In this document: piece after piece, positions 1 to 6,500 of the stretch | How positions within the stretch are numbered: the first letter of the stretch is position 1 | Layout of the letters: each line of letters starts with the position of its first letter | Assembly (NCBI GenBank): GCA_002420085.1 | Contig: DIHI01000157.1 | Location: forward strand, 8,243-17,149 | Reading direction: 5' to 3' | DNA: 8,907 nucleotides | DNA from: Lysobacterales bacterium UBA5700 | GTDB taxonomy: Bacteria > Pseudomonadota > Gammaproteobacteria > Xanthomonadales > Xanthomonadaceae | Made by a program: the position numbers and the translations under genes | The notes under the pieces: model-generated | What the model saw: only the letters and a program-made list of their open reading frames with translations | What the model was told of the DNA's origin: nothing | The model's database searches: none

Positions 1-161
1 GGCTGGTCCTCCGGGCTGACCCGAGGCCCGCCCACCCCGGCCGCGTCCAGGCCGCAGCGAACCGTAACTCGACTGCCCGAACCGACACCATCGCTGCCCC
101 GATCGCCGCGTGAAGACCGGGGCTAAGCTTTCGACAAGGCGAGTCATGGCAAACTTCCGCG
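1..161. other. Upstream region of the acyltransferase gene; no confident gene
   Basis: GC-rich sequence before the first clear gene. An open stretch in the same frame as the acyltransferase runs from the window edge to a TGA at 111-113 and could be the last 36 codons of an upstream gene, but the peptide is not recognisable. No good -35/-10 pair and no terminator with a T-tract were seen. The TGA means the acyltransferase cannot start upstream of position 114, and no in-frame ATG lies between 114 and 162. Confidence 0.3.
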
Positions 162-1340
162 ATGTCCGCCTCCCCGCCTGTCATTGCAGCCTCTGACCCG
201 AACTCGGCGATCGAGGTCATCCCGGTTCGTGATCGACGCGATCTGGATGCCTTTCTCGCGGTCCCGCACGCCCTCTACCGCGACGATCCGCACTGGATCG
301 CGCCCCTGTACATGGAGCGGCGGCAGGCACTGTCGGAGCGCAATCCGTTCTTTCGCCATGCCCGCTGGCGCGCCTGGCTGGCCTGCGCCGATGGTCAGCC
401 GATCGGCCGGATCAGCGCCCAGATCGACCAGTTGCACCTCGATCGCTACCAGGATGCCACCGGCTTCTTCGGCTCGATCGAGGCGCCGGACCGGCCCGAG
501 GTCTTCCACGCCCTGTTCGAGCACGCCGAACGCTGGCTGCGCGACAACGGCATGCGCCGCGCGCGCGGGCCATTCAACCTCAACATCAACCAGGAATCCG
601 GCCTGCTGGTCGAAGGCTTCGACAGCCCACCCTACGTGATGATGGGCCATGCCCGGCCCTGGTATGGCAGCCACATCGAGGCGCTCGGCTATCGCGGCGC
701 CATGGATCTGCTCGCCTATCAGATCGCCGTGCCCTACACCCCATCGACGGCACTGGAAACCCTGCGCAAGCGGTTCTCCGGACGCATCCGGCTGCGCCCG
801 TTCGATCGCCGCCGAGCCCGCGAAGACCTCGAAGTGCTGCGCGACATCTTCAACGACGCCTGGTCGGACAACTGGAGCTTCGTGCCCTACACCGTCGAGG
901 AATTCCAGGCGATGGGCAAGGAACTCCTGTTGCTGGTTCCGGACGGTTTCATCCAGATCGCCGAGGTTGGCGGCGAGCCGGCGGCGTTCATGGTGGTGCT
1001 GCCCAATGTCAATGAGGCGATCGCCGATCTCGGCGGCCGCCTGCTGCCATTCGGCTGGGCCAAGCTGCTGTGGCGATTGAAGGTTCGCCATCCGCGCAGC
1101 GTCCGCACCCCGCTGATGGGGGTGCGCCGCAAGTATCACGGCAGCCCGCTCGGACCGACCCTCGCCTATTCGGTCATCGATGCCGCCCTGGCGCCGAGCC
1201 TGGCACGCGGGGTCGAGCGCGCCGAACTGTCGTGGATACTGGAAGACAACCGCGACATGCGTCGGATCATCGAACGCATCGGCGGCGTGGTTTCCAAACG
1301 TTACCGCATGTATGACAAGGACTTGGCCGCCGATGCCTGA
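162..1340 (+). CDS. GNAT-fold N-acyltransferase, resembling the bacterial ceramide synthase family
   Basis: A 392-residue protein of a long GNAT-like family often annotated only as hypothetical or N-acetyltransferase. An N-terminal region starts near residue 18 (IEVIPVRDRRDLDAFL) with the typical LYRDDPHWIAPL at 39-50. The family hallmark GPFNLNINQESGLLVEGFD lies at 136-154, followed by PPYVMMGHARPWY. A second acyltransferase-like half ends with ELSWILEDNRDMRRIIERIGG at 355-375. No signal peptide or membrane helix is seen, so it should act in the cytoplasm or at the inner face of the membrane. From memory, the Caulobacter ceramide synthase, which N-acylates a sphingoid-type base, belongs to this kind of family; assigning that reaction here is inference from resemblance and neighbours. 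The ATG at 162 is the only in-frame ATG after the upstream stop and has no clear Shine-Dalgarno. The last codons overlap the next gene by 8 nt, suggesting translational coupling. An acyltransferase acting on another amine remains possible. Confidence 0.8.
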   Translation: MSASPPVIAASDPNSAIEVIPVRDRRDLDAFLAVPHALYRDDPHWIAPLYMERRQALSERNPFFRHARWRAWLACADGQPIGRISAQIDQLHLDRYQDATGFFGSIEAPDRPEVFHALFEHAERWLRDNGMRRARGPFNLNINQESGLLVEGFDSPPYVMMGHARPWYGSHIEALGYRGAMDLLAYQIAVPYTPSTALETLRKRFSGRIRLRPFDRRRAREDLEVLRDIFNDAWSDNWSFVPYTVEEFQAMGKELLLLVPDGFIQIAEVGGEPAAFMVVLPNVNEAIADLGGRLLPFGWAKLLWRLKVRHPRSVRTPLMGVRRKYHGSPLGPTLAYSVIDAALAPSLARGVERAELSWILEDNRDMRRIIERIGGVVSKRYRMYDKDLAADA

Positions 1341-2154
1341 CCGTTGCAACCCTGATCGCAGCCCGCTGTCGGCGGTGGTTCTGGCCGGCGAGCGACCAAC
1401 CGGCAGTCCACTGGCCCAGGCATTCTCGGTCCCCGCTGGGGTTCTGGTTCCCGTCGCCGGCCGCCCGGCGATCGCCCGGGTGTTTGCCGCCCTCCGAGCC
1501 AGCCGCAGCGTCAACGGCGGCCTGCTGTGCGGACCGGAACGCGCGGTGATGGCCGAGGCACCGGCACTCCAGGCCCTGCTGGCACCGGGCGACTTCCGCT
1601 GGCTGGCGCCGCAGCACGGACCGGCGGCCAGCGCGATGGCGGCACTGACGTCGCTGGAGCGCTACCCGGCACTCGTGACCACCGGCGACCATGCCCTGCT
1701 CAGTCCGGAGACCCTGGACGACTTCTGCACCCGTGCCCAGCAACGCGACGAGGATGTCCTGGTCGGCCTTGTCCCCTACGACACGGTCATGGCGGCCTTC
1801 CCGGAAACCCGCCGAACCGCGCTGCGCTTCGCCGATGCCGCCTGGTGCGGCAGCAATCTGTTCCTGTTCCGGACCCGTGCCGGGCTCGGCGCGGCCAATT
1901 TCTGGCGCGAGGTCGAAGCATCCCGCAAGCGGCCCTGGAAGATCGCCCGCCACCTCGGCCTGGGCCTGCTGCTGCGCTATCTCAGCCATCGTCTGAGCCT
2001 GACCGAGGCACTCGCAGCGATCTCCGAACGGGCCGGCTGCCGGGTCGGTCATGTCGTGTTGAGCGATCCGCGTGCGGCGGTCGATGTCGATAGCATCGAC
2101 GATCAGAATCTAGCCGAACGCCTGCTTGAATCCGACCGGGTCGGAGACCGTTGA
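1333..2154 (+). CDS. MobA-like nucleotidyltransferase (NTP transferase domain)
   Basis: A 273-residue single-domain protein of the MobA/GT-A-like nucleotidyltransferase superfamily. Visible are an N-terminal beta strand and nucleotide loop (SAVVLAGERPTGSPLAQA, residues 13-30), the following VPVAGRP strand-turn (39-45), a presumed metal-binding VTTGDHALL (115-123, D119), WCGSNLFLF (171-179), a basic RKRPWK patch (198-203) and a C-terminal VDVDSIDDQNLAERLL (250-265) that probably supplies the second acidic metal ligand. Enzymes of this fold join an NTP to a phosphorylated alcohol or sugar. The specific substrate is not readable from the sequence. The start is set at ATG 1333, which overlaps the acyltransferase stop; a longer in-frame reading from 1180 would lie wholly inside the preceding gene and is rejected. 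The lysine usual before the ALVPV strand is replaced by G36, so activity may be altered. The 8-nt overlap suggests it works in the same pathway as the acyltransferase, for example in head-group activation. Confidence 0.75.
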   Translation: MPDRCNPDRSPLSAVVLAGERPTGSPLAQAFSVPAGVLVPVAGRPAIARVFAALRASRSVNGGLLCGPERAVMAEAPALQALLAPGDFRWLAPQHGPAASAMAALTSLERYPALVTTGDHALLSPETLDDFCTRAQQRDEDVLVGLVPYDTVMAAFPETRRTALRFADAAWCGSNLFLFRTRAGLGAANFWREVEASRKRPWKIARHLGLGLLLRYLSHRLSLTEALAAISERAGCRVGHVVLSDPRAAVDVDSIDDQNLAERLLESDRVGDR

Positions 2155-2171
2155 GCCAGACGACCTGCTCA

Positions 2172-2194
2172 CCGAGCCCGCCGCCGGGCCTCGG
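2172..2194 (+). terminator. Possible stem-loop terminator after the MobA-like gene
   Basis: A 9-bp GC-rich stem with one bulged C and a 4-nt loop (left arm CCGAGCCCG, right arm CGGGCCTCGG) begins 17 nt after the stop codon. No T-tract follows, so this could be an attenuator, a 3'-end stabiliser or a Rho-dependent end rather than an intrinsic terminator. Confidence 0.3.
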
Positions 2195-2315
2195 CAGCGT
2201 TCGCGCCGTATCGGTCCGCTGGCAATGCCGGGTCGATGCCCGGAAAATACGCCTCGGAAACTGAGCCACTGAACACTGAACCGATCTCGGGCTGAAGCGT
2301 GCCCGTCGTGCCCAC

Positions 2316-2319
2316 GGAG
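2316..2319 (+). promoter_or_regulatory. Ribosome binding site of the hydroxylase gene
   Basis: GGAG lies 5 nt before the ATG at 2325. It is the clearest Shine-Dalgarno among the genes of this window and supports that start over later codons. Confidence 0.6.
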
Positions 2320-2324
2320 TCCGA

Positions 2325-3074
2325 ATGAACGCGACCGACGACAAACCGACCCGCTCCCTCTGGCGCCGACTGGTGACCCGGATCGGCAAGCGCGTGTTGC
2401 ACTGGTACGACCGCTTGCAGGTCCGACACTCACTGATCCCGACCGAACCGGTGCTCGCCAATGAACTGTTCGACTGGGTGCCGCGTCTGGAAGCCGCGTG
2501 GCCGGATATCCGGGCCGAGCTCGATCGGGTGCTGGAGCGGCCCGAAGAGATTCCCAGCTTCCACCAGATCTCGCCCGAGCAGGAGCGCATCTCCAAGGGC
2601 AACAACTGGAAGACCTTCGGCTTCTTCGTGTTCGGTACGCCGGTCGAGGAAAACTGTGCCCGCTGCCCGCGCACGGTCGAAGCCCTGCGTGCCCTGCCCG
2701 GCCTGCAGAACGCGATGTTCTCGATCCTGGCGCCGCGTTATCACATCCCGGCGCACAAGGGGCCGACCCGAGCATTGCTGCGCTGCCACCTGGGCTTGCG
2801 GGTGCCACGCGATGCCGAGAACTGCTGGATCAGGGTCGATGACCGGATCTGCCGCTGGCAGGAAGGCAAGGTGCTGCTGCTCGACGACACCTACGAGCAC
2901 GAGGTCCGCAACGATACCGACGAGACCCGCGTCGTGCTGTTCATCGATCTGGACCGGCCGATGGACCGGTTCGGGAACTTCTGCAACCAGGCGATCATCT
3001 CATTGATCCGGGTCAGCGCCTTCGCCCGCAAGCCGCTGAAGAACCTTAAGGCTTGGAGCCGACGCCCGGCTTAG
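2325..3074 (+). CDS. Aspartyl/asparaginyl beta-hydroxylase-family (LpxO-like) dioxygenase
   Basis: A 249-residue protein of the Asp_Arg_Hydrox (AspH/LpxO) family of Fe(II)/2-oxoglutarate-dependent hydroxylases. Family landmarks run in order: SKGNNWKTFGFFVFG (90-104), NCARCPRT (110-117), FSILAPRYHIPAHKG (132-146), RCHLGLRVP (153-161, with H155 as presumed first iron ligand), LLLDDTYEHEVRND (184-197, with H192 as presumed second iron ligand) and TRVVLFIDL (201-209, with R202 as likely 2-oxoglutarate anchor). As is usual for this family, only two histidines and no acidic ligand are expected at the iron. LpxO members 2-hydroxylate an acyl chain of lipid A; other bacterial members are less well defined. 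Next to a ceramide-synthase-like acyltransferase, hydroxylation of an acyl chain of a sphingolipid is an attractive but unproven role. The N-terminus lacks the long membrane helices of some LpxO proteins and is basic and amphipathic (about residues 8-30), which could let it sit on the membrane surface. A GGAG site supports the chosen start. Confidence 0.85.
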   Translation: MNATDDKPTRSLWRRLVTRIGKRVLHWYDRLQVRHSLIPTEPVLANELFDWVPRLEAAWPDIRAELDRVLERPEEIPSFHQISPEQERISKGNNWKTFGFFVFGTPVEENCARCPRTVEALRALPGLQNAMFSILAPRYHIPAHKGPTRALLRCHLGLRVPRDAENCWIRVDDRICRWQEGKVLLLDDTYEHEVRNDTDETRVVLFIDLDRPMDRFGNFCNQAIISLIRVSAFARKPLKNLKAWSRRPA

Positions 3075-3098
3075 GCTGGGCGCGTTCGCCGATCGAGC

Positions 3099-3118
3099 CC
3101 TGCCTGATCAGCGGCAGG
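3099..3118. terminator. Weak inverted repeat after the hydroxylase gene
   Basis: CCTGCC and GGCAGG flank an 8-nt loop that itself contains the palindrome TGATCA, 24 nt after the hydroxylase stop. There is no T-tract, so an intrinsic terminator is not demonstrated; the location alone makes a role in transcript ending possible. Confidence 0.2.
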
Positions 3119-3403
3119 ACGACGCCGGAGAGTTCCGACAGACGCTAGCAAACCGCCATGCGCCGCACGATCTGCATCGTGTTGCGCAGCCGGGGTCGGG
3201 TCGGGCTCTGGCCGGGGTCGGGCACGGGCGGATCGCAACCGGCCATTCGCGCGGCAGACGCTGACCCGACGGTGTCCGGCCACGCCTGCTGTTGGTCGGA
3301 CTGCTGTCGATCGGACGGTAGCGCAGACCGTCACGGCTCGGTTGCCGGTCGCTGGCCGGGCCGACCACCCGATCCTTCGCTCCATCCGTTGTACAGCGTT
3401 TTT

Positions 3404-3433
3404 TTGACAGCCATGTTTCGTACCCCGTTTGAT
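3404..3433 (+). promoter_or_regulatory. Candidate sigma70 promoter for the LicC-like gene
   Basis: A perfect TTGACA (3404-3409) is followed after 18 nt by TTTGAT (3428-3433, four of six matches to TATAAT), placing a transcription start near 3440 and a leader of about 20 nt before the ATG at 3461. It follows a run of Ts in a locally AT-richer patch. The spacing is one base longer than ideal. Confidence 0.45.
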
Positions 3434-3460
3434 CCCATCCTCTCTTCCTCGCGGTAATCC

Positions 3461-4240
3461 ATGATGAAAGCCATCGTCCTCAGTGCCGGCCAAGGCAGTC
3501 GGCTACTCCCACTCACCGCCGATCGTCCGAAATGCACCCTGGAGGTCGGTGGCCGTCCCGTCCTTGAGTGGCAGTTGCACGCGCTTGCCGATAATGGCGT
3601 GAACGAGATCGTGGTGGTCACCGGCTTCCGGGCAGCCCAGGTCGAGTCGGTGGTCGAGCGCTTCCGGCGGGTTCGGGTCCGGACCCTGTTCAACCCCTTC
3701 TACGCGGTCAGCGACAATCTCGCGACCTGCTGGCTGGCGCGCGAGGAGATGACCCCGCCGTTCCTGATCGTCAATGGCGACACCCTGTTCGAGTCGGCCA
3801 CCCTGCACACCCTGCTGACCGGTCGCGGCGATCACGACATCACCCTGGCCTGTGATCGCAAGTCGGCCTACGACGAGGACGACATGAAGGTCGTGATCGA
3901 ATCCGGACGGCTACTGCGGGTCGGCAAGAAGCTCGATCTGGCCCAGGTCAACGGCGAGTCGATCGGCATGATGGCGTTCGGCGAGCGCGGCGCAAGCCGG
4001 TTCCGCGATCGGCTTGAGCAGATCATGCGCCGTGACGAAGGCAAGGCACGCTGGTATCTATCGGCAATCGACGAACTGGCCCAGGAAGGCGGGGTCGGGG
4101 TCTGTTCGATCCACGGCCATGGCTGGTGCGAGGTCGACGATCGCGCCGACCTGGCCCATGCCGATACCGTCGTCCGTGGCTGGAACCGGACCGAGGCCAA
4201 CCCGTTGTCGGCCCCGACGCTCGACCGCAACGCGGCCTGA
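3461..4240 (+). CDS. LicC-like nucleotidyltransferase (phosphocholine cytidylyltransferase family)
   Basis: A 259-residue GT-A-like nucleotidyltransferase. Visible are the nucleotide loop SAGQGSRLLPLT (8-19) with K24 in DRPKCTLEVGGRPVLEW, the strongly diagnostic NPFYAVSDNLATCW (78-91), the metal site VNGDTLFE (104-111, D107), ESIGMM (166-171) and a C-terminal CEVDDRADL (223-231). The pattern matches proteins annotated as phosphocholine cytidylyltransferase family, which use CTP to activate a phospho-alcohol such as phosphocholine. The exact substrate is not determined, and no choline kinase or licD-type transferase is in the window. The start could be either ATG 3461 or ATG 3464; the family usually begins MKAIVL, favouring the second. 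Neither has a Shine-Dalgarno. A candidate promoter lies just upstream and the HIT gene follows 39 nt downstream, so these two probably share a transcript. Within the neighbourhood it could supply an activated polar head group. Confidence 0.85.
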   Translation: MMKAIVLSAGQGSRLLPLTADRPKCTLEVGGRPVLEWQLHALADNGVNEIVVVTGFRAAQVESVVERFRRVRVRTLFNPFYAVSDNLATCWLAREEMTPPFLIVNGDTLFESATLHTLLTGRGDHDITLACDRKSAYDEDDMKVVIESGRLLRVGKKLDLAQVNGESIGMMAFGERGASRFRDRLEQIMRRDEGKARWYLSAIDELAQEGGVGVCSIHGHGWCEVDDRADLAHADTVVRGWNRTEANPLSAPTLDRNAA

Positions 4241-4279
4241 TCGACCGGTCTCCAACGGCGATCAGCCGCGCTCGCCGCG

Positions 4280-4711
4280 ATGAATCCGACCATCATCAAG
4301 TTCGGCTATCCGGACACCTTGATCCGGGCCTATCGGCACTGGCTGGTTCTGTTACGCCCAGCCCAGGCCACGCTGGGCGCCCTGGTGCTGGCCAGCACCG
4401 AACCGGTACGCAGCCTGTCCGAAGTGTCGGCGGACGGCTTCACCGAATTGGCCCGCATCACCGCCGATATCGAACAGGCACTGGCCGCAGCATTCGCTTA
4501 CCAGCGAATCAACTATCTGCTGTTGATGATGGTCGATCCGGATGTCCACTTCCACGTCCTGCCGCGCTATCACGATCCGCGCCGGTTCGCCGACACCCTG
4601 TTCACCGATCCAGGCTGGCCGGGGCCACCCCGGCTCGATCACAGCACCGACTGCGATCCGGCGTGTCGCGAGGCGCTGCTGGCCACGTTGCGCCGACACT
4701 GGCCGAACTGA
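4280..4711 (+). CDS. HIT-family protein (histidine triad-like nucleotide hydrolase/transferase)
   Basis: A 143-residue protein, a normal size for the family. The N-terminal strand region is YRHWLVLLRPAQATLGALVLAS (18-39); helix residues 47-73 are followed by YQRINYLLLMMVDPDVHFHVLPRY (74-97), the HIT active-site segment. The nucleophilic middle histidine of the H-x-H-x-H motif would be H90 and the third H92; the first position is D88 here. HIT proteins cleave or transfer nucleoside monophosphates at alpha-phosphate bonds (AMP-lysine, ApnA, NDP-alcohols). No signal peptide is seen, so it should be cytoplasmic. It lies 39 nt downstream of the LicC-like nucleotidyltransferase, which suggests a role in handling its NDP-linked product or side products; this is inference. 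A weakly similar C-terminal tail (LFTDPGWPGPPRLDH) is common in this subgroup. There is no strong Shine-Dalgarno before ATG 4280. Confidence 0.8.
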   Translation: MNPTIIKFGYPDTLIRAYRHWLVLLRPAQATLGALVLASTEPVRSLSEVSADGFTELARITADIEQALAAAFAYQRINYLLLMMVDPDVHFHVLPRYHDPRRFADTLFTDPGWPGPPRLDHSTDCDPACREALLATLRRHWPN

Positions 4712-4758
4712 TCAGCGCTCGACCCAGGCCGTCGGCATCGGGACCGGATGCAGCCCGC

Positions 4759-5295
4759 TCAGGGCCTCAGCACCGGATCGATCCGCAGTCGCACGGGGCC
4801 ATCGCTGCGGACCCGTCGGGTCTTGAGATCGTAGACGAAACGCTCTCCGCTGAACCGACGACGCCCCTCGACCAGGCTGGCGCCACCCTCGACGGTCAGG
4901 CGATCGGCAGCGCGCGAATACTCGACCCGCCGACCGCTGACCTCGACTTCCGGGCGTTGGTCGCGGGCACGCAGGGTCATGCTGGCCGGTTCACCGAGAA
5001 TCTCAACCCGCTCCGGGGCATCCAGGGCGCCGTCGATATGGGCGCTGTCGGCCCGCAGCCGCCATTGCCGATGATCGAACAGCACGGTGCCGGTCAGGCG
5101 GGTCACCCGGCGTTCGGAATCGACCCAGGCATCGATCGCCTGGACCACGATCGGTCCATCCCAGTCGATCGCGTAGCGATCGCCGACGGCATCAGCCGCC
5201 CGGACCGAGAATACCAGCCAGGGGCCTGCACCGATGCCGAGTGCGATCAACGCGAGCACCGCCGCCCGACGCGACAAGGATTGAACGTTTGCCAT
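4759..5295 (-). CDS. LptA/OstA-like periplasmic lipid-bridge protein
   Basis: A 178-residue protein with an N-terminal signal sequence: RR at 9-10, hydrophobic core about 11-31, likely cleavage after VRA (residue 33). The rest is built of beta-rich OstA-type repeats with alternating hydrophobic residues: PIVVQAIDAWVDSERRVTRLTG (48-69), WRLRADSAHIDG (78-89), ERVEILGEPASMTLR (95-109), GRRVEYSRAADRLTVEGGASL (121-141) and RRFSGERFVYDLKTRRVR (146-163). This is the pattern of LptA, which forms the beta-jellyroll bridge carrying lipopolysaccharide across the periplasm. LptC shares the fold but usually keeps a membrane anchor and lacks the YDL ending, so LptA-like is preferred. The start MANVQ was chosen because upstream codons lack any protein character and because an extended -10 element sits just before it. 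The gene is divergent from lptF, 122 nt away, and tail-to-tail with the HIT gene (47 nt). No lptB or lptC accompanies it here. Confidence 0.75.
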   Translation of the reverse strand: MANVQSLSRRAAVLALIALGIGAGPWLVFSVRAADAVGDRYAIDWDGPIVVQAIDAWVDSERRVTRLTGTVLFDHRQWRLRADSAHIDGALDAPERVEILGEPASMTLRARDQRPEVEVSGRRVEYSRAADRLTVEGGASLVEGRRRFSGERFVYDLKTRRVRSDGPVRLRIDPVLRP

Positions 5296-5309
5296 GGGGC
5301 GTCGATCAT
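5281..5309 (+). promoter_or_regulatory. Weak candidate promoter for lptFG
   Basis: TTGAAC (5281-5286) is followed after 17 nt by GATCAT (5304-5309); each hexamer matches four of six consensus bases. Transcription would begin near 5316, giving a leader of about 100 nt before lptF. It overlaps the divergent promoter of the LptA-like gene, so the two could compete. Confidence 0.25.
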
Positions 5310-5313
5310 AGCA
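5305..5313 (-). promoter_or_regulatory. Extended -10 promoter element of the LptA-like gene
   Basis: Read on the minus strand the sequence is TGCTATGAT, a full extended -10 (TGn before TATGAT, five of six matches to TATAAT). No good -35 is found at 16-18 nt spacing, which is tolerated by extended -10 promoters. The expected start point, about 5297-5299, is only 2-4 nt before the ATG at 5295, implying a leaderless or nearly leaderless message. Confidence 0.45.
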
Positions 5314-5417
5314 GGGCTCATGGATACACGAACCGCCCGCATCGCTGCCGTCCGCCCGCGCTCGGACTCGCCGCCGCACCGGCCGATGTCCGCTCCGGCA
5401 TCCGGGCGGCAGGCACC

Positions 5418-6500
5418 ATGATCCTTGATCGCTATCTGCGCCATGAAGTGGCGGCGCCGTTGTTCGGGGTCGGTCTGACACTGACCGCGATCTTCGCGAT
5501 CTACAGCCTCGGCGACTTCCTCACCGATGCCAGCGCCGGCCTGATCGGTCCAGGACAGGTCGCCGTGCTGACCGCGCTCAAGACCCTGATCGCCCTGGAA
5601 GTGCTGCTGCCCATCGGCTTGTACGTGGCGGTTCTGGTCGGCATGGGCCGGCTCTACAGCGACTCGGAAATGGATGCCCTGCGCGCCGCCGGGATCGGCG
5701 AACTGCGGCTGCTCGGGCCGGTGCTGCGCCTGGCCCTGCTGCTGGCCGTGCTGGTTGCCCTGCTGTCCACCGTGGTCCGTCCCTGGGCCTACACCACGTC
5801 CTACGGGCTGCGCGAGGAAGCCAAGGCCAATGCCGAGATCGAGCGCATCGAGCCGGGCCGGTTCTACGGCTACGATGGTGGACGACGGACGGTATTCGTC
5901 GAATCCGGCCGCGACGGCCTGACCGAGGTCGAGGGCGTGTTCATCCGCAGCCGCGATGCCAGTGGCGTCGAAGTGATCTCGGCACGTCAAGGTGGCTTCC
6001 GGTCGCGCATCGACCCGAACAGCCACGAACTGCAACTCGAACAGGTCAGCCTGTACAAGGCCACCGACGATGGCCACGAACTGTTCGGGCGCTTCGACCA
6101 CCTGACCCTGCGGGTGCCGATCCGGCAACCGGCACCGCCCTCGGCACGGCCCAAGATGGCGGCGACATCGCACCTGCTCGCCTCCGACGACCCGCACGAG
6201 CGCGCCGAAGGACAGTGGCGGCTCTCGACCCCGATCTCGACCCTGTTGCTGGCCCTGCTGGCGATTCCGCTCAGTCGCAGCCGACCGCGCGCCGGTCGCT
6301 ATGGCCGCATCCTGGTCGCCCTGGTCATCTACGTGCTGTACTTCAACCTGCTCGGCATGGCTCGGACCTGGGTCGAACAGGAAACGCTGGGCAGCATCTG
6401 GTGGGTGCCCGGCACGCTCGGCGCGATCACGTTCGCGGCATTGACGCCCTGGCGTCGGCTGGCGGCCCGATTCCGGTGGCGAACCCATGCGGCGCATTGA
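5418..6500 (+). CDS. lptF: LptF, inner-membrane permease of the Lpt lipid transporter
   Basis: A 360-residue membrane protein of the LptF/LptG (YjgP/YjgQ) family, close to the usual length. It starts with the typical MILDRYLRHEVAAPL. Predicted membrane helices lie at about 12-35, 48-78, 98-122, 268-287, 296-316 and 326-343, with a periplasmic beta-jellyroll at about 125-250 between helices 3 and 4 (VFVESGRDGLTEVEGVFI at 159-176). The cytoplasmic coupling segment that contacts the LptB ATPase is recognisable as SDSEMDALRAAGIG (81-94). With LptG it forms the channel that extracts lipopolysaccharide from the inner membrane and feeds it to LptC/LptA. ATG 5418 was chosen over earlier in-frame codons because it gives the canonical N-terminus. 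The gene overlaps lptG by 14 nt and is divergent from the LptA-like gene. It is assigned as LptF by order (first of the pair) and N-terminus. It may be the housekeeping copy or a dedicated paralogue. Confidence 0.93.
   Translation: MILDRYLRHEVAAPLFGVGLTLTAIFAIYSLGDFLTDASAGLIGPGQVAVLTALKTLIALEVLLPIGLYVAVLVGMGRLYSDSEMDALRAAGIGELRLLGPVLRLALLLAVLVALLSTVVRPWAYTTSYGLREEAKANAEIERIEPGRFYGYDGGRRTVFVESGRDGLTEVEGVFIRSRDASGVEVISARQGGFRSRIDPNSHELQLEQVSLYKATDDGHELFGRFDHLTLRVPIRQPAPPSARPKMAATSHLLASDDPHERAEGQWRLSTPISTLLLALLAIPLSRSRPRAGRYGRILVALVIYVLYFNLLGMARTWVEQETLGSIWWVPGTLGAITFAALTPWRRLAARFRWRTHAAH

Larger units (their letters stand above)
2155..2324 (+). other. Intergenic spacer with hairpin and short ACTGA repeats
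   Basis: A 170-nt gap separates the MobA-like gene from the hydroxylase gene. It holds a strong GC hairpin shortly after the stop and three copies of ACTGA at 2260, 2268 and 2275 (spaced 8 and 7 nt). No protein is recognisable in any frame. The gap is large enough for the hydroxylase gene to have its own promoter, but no convincing -35/-10 pair was found. Confidence 0.35.
3075..3460 (+). other. 386-nt non-coding region between hydroxylase and LicC-like genes
   Basis: No frame on either strand gives a recognisable protein; open frames here have irregular composition and read as shadows. The stretch contains a short inverted repeat just after the hydroxylase gene, a GC-rich part with repeated GGGGTCGGG units around 3192-3225, then a T-richer end (seven Ts at 3399-3405) that runs into a candidate sigma70 promoter. 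It probably marks the break between two transcription units. Confidence 0.5.

Noticed and set aside
144..1514. Long minus-strand open frame opposite the acyltransferase gene
   Set aside because: It is an antisense shadow produced by high GC and third-position bias; it has no recognisable domain, while the plus-strand frame shows clear family motifs.
3192..3225. Repeated GGGGTCGGG units as a regulatory or CRISPR-like repeat
   Set aside because: Only two or three very short imperfect copies without regular spacing; explained by base composition.
3071..3493. Minus-strand open frame across the 386-nt intergenic region
   Set aside because: No recognisable protein, irregular composition and overlap with the LicC-like start; treated as non-coding.
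4712..4758. Possible bidirectional terminator between the HIT and LptA-like genes
   Set aside because: Only a 5-bp GCATC/GATGC pairing with no flanking T or A runs; too weak to call.
4126..5421. Long plus-strand open frame crossing the HIT gene and the antisense of the LptA-like gene
   Set aside because: It spans two genuine genes in other frames, is Arg/Pro-rich and shows no domain or start signal.
5247..6497. 416-codon minus-strand open frame opposite lptF
   Set aside because: Gln/Gly/Asp/Arg-rich, low-complexity composition typical of antisense frames; the plus strand encodes an unmistakable LptF.
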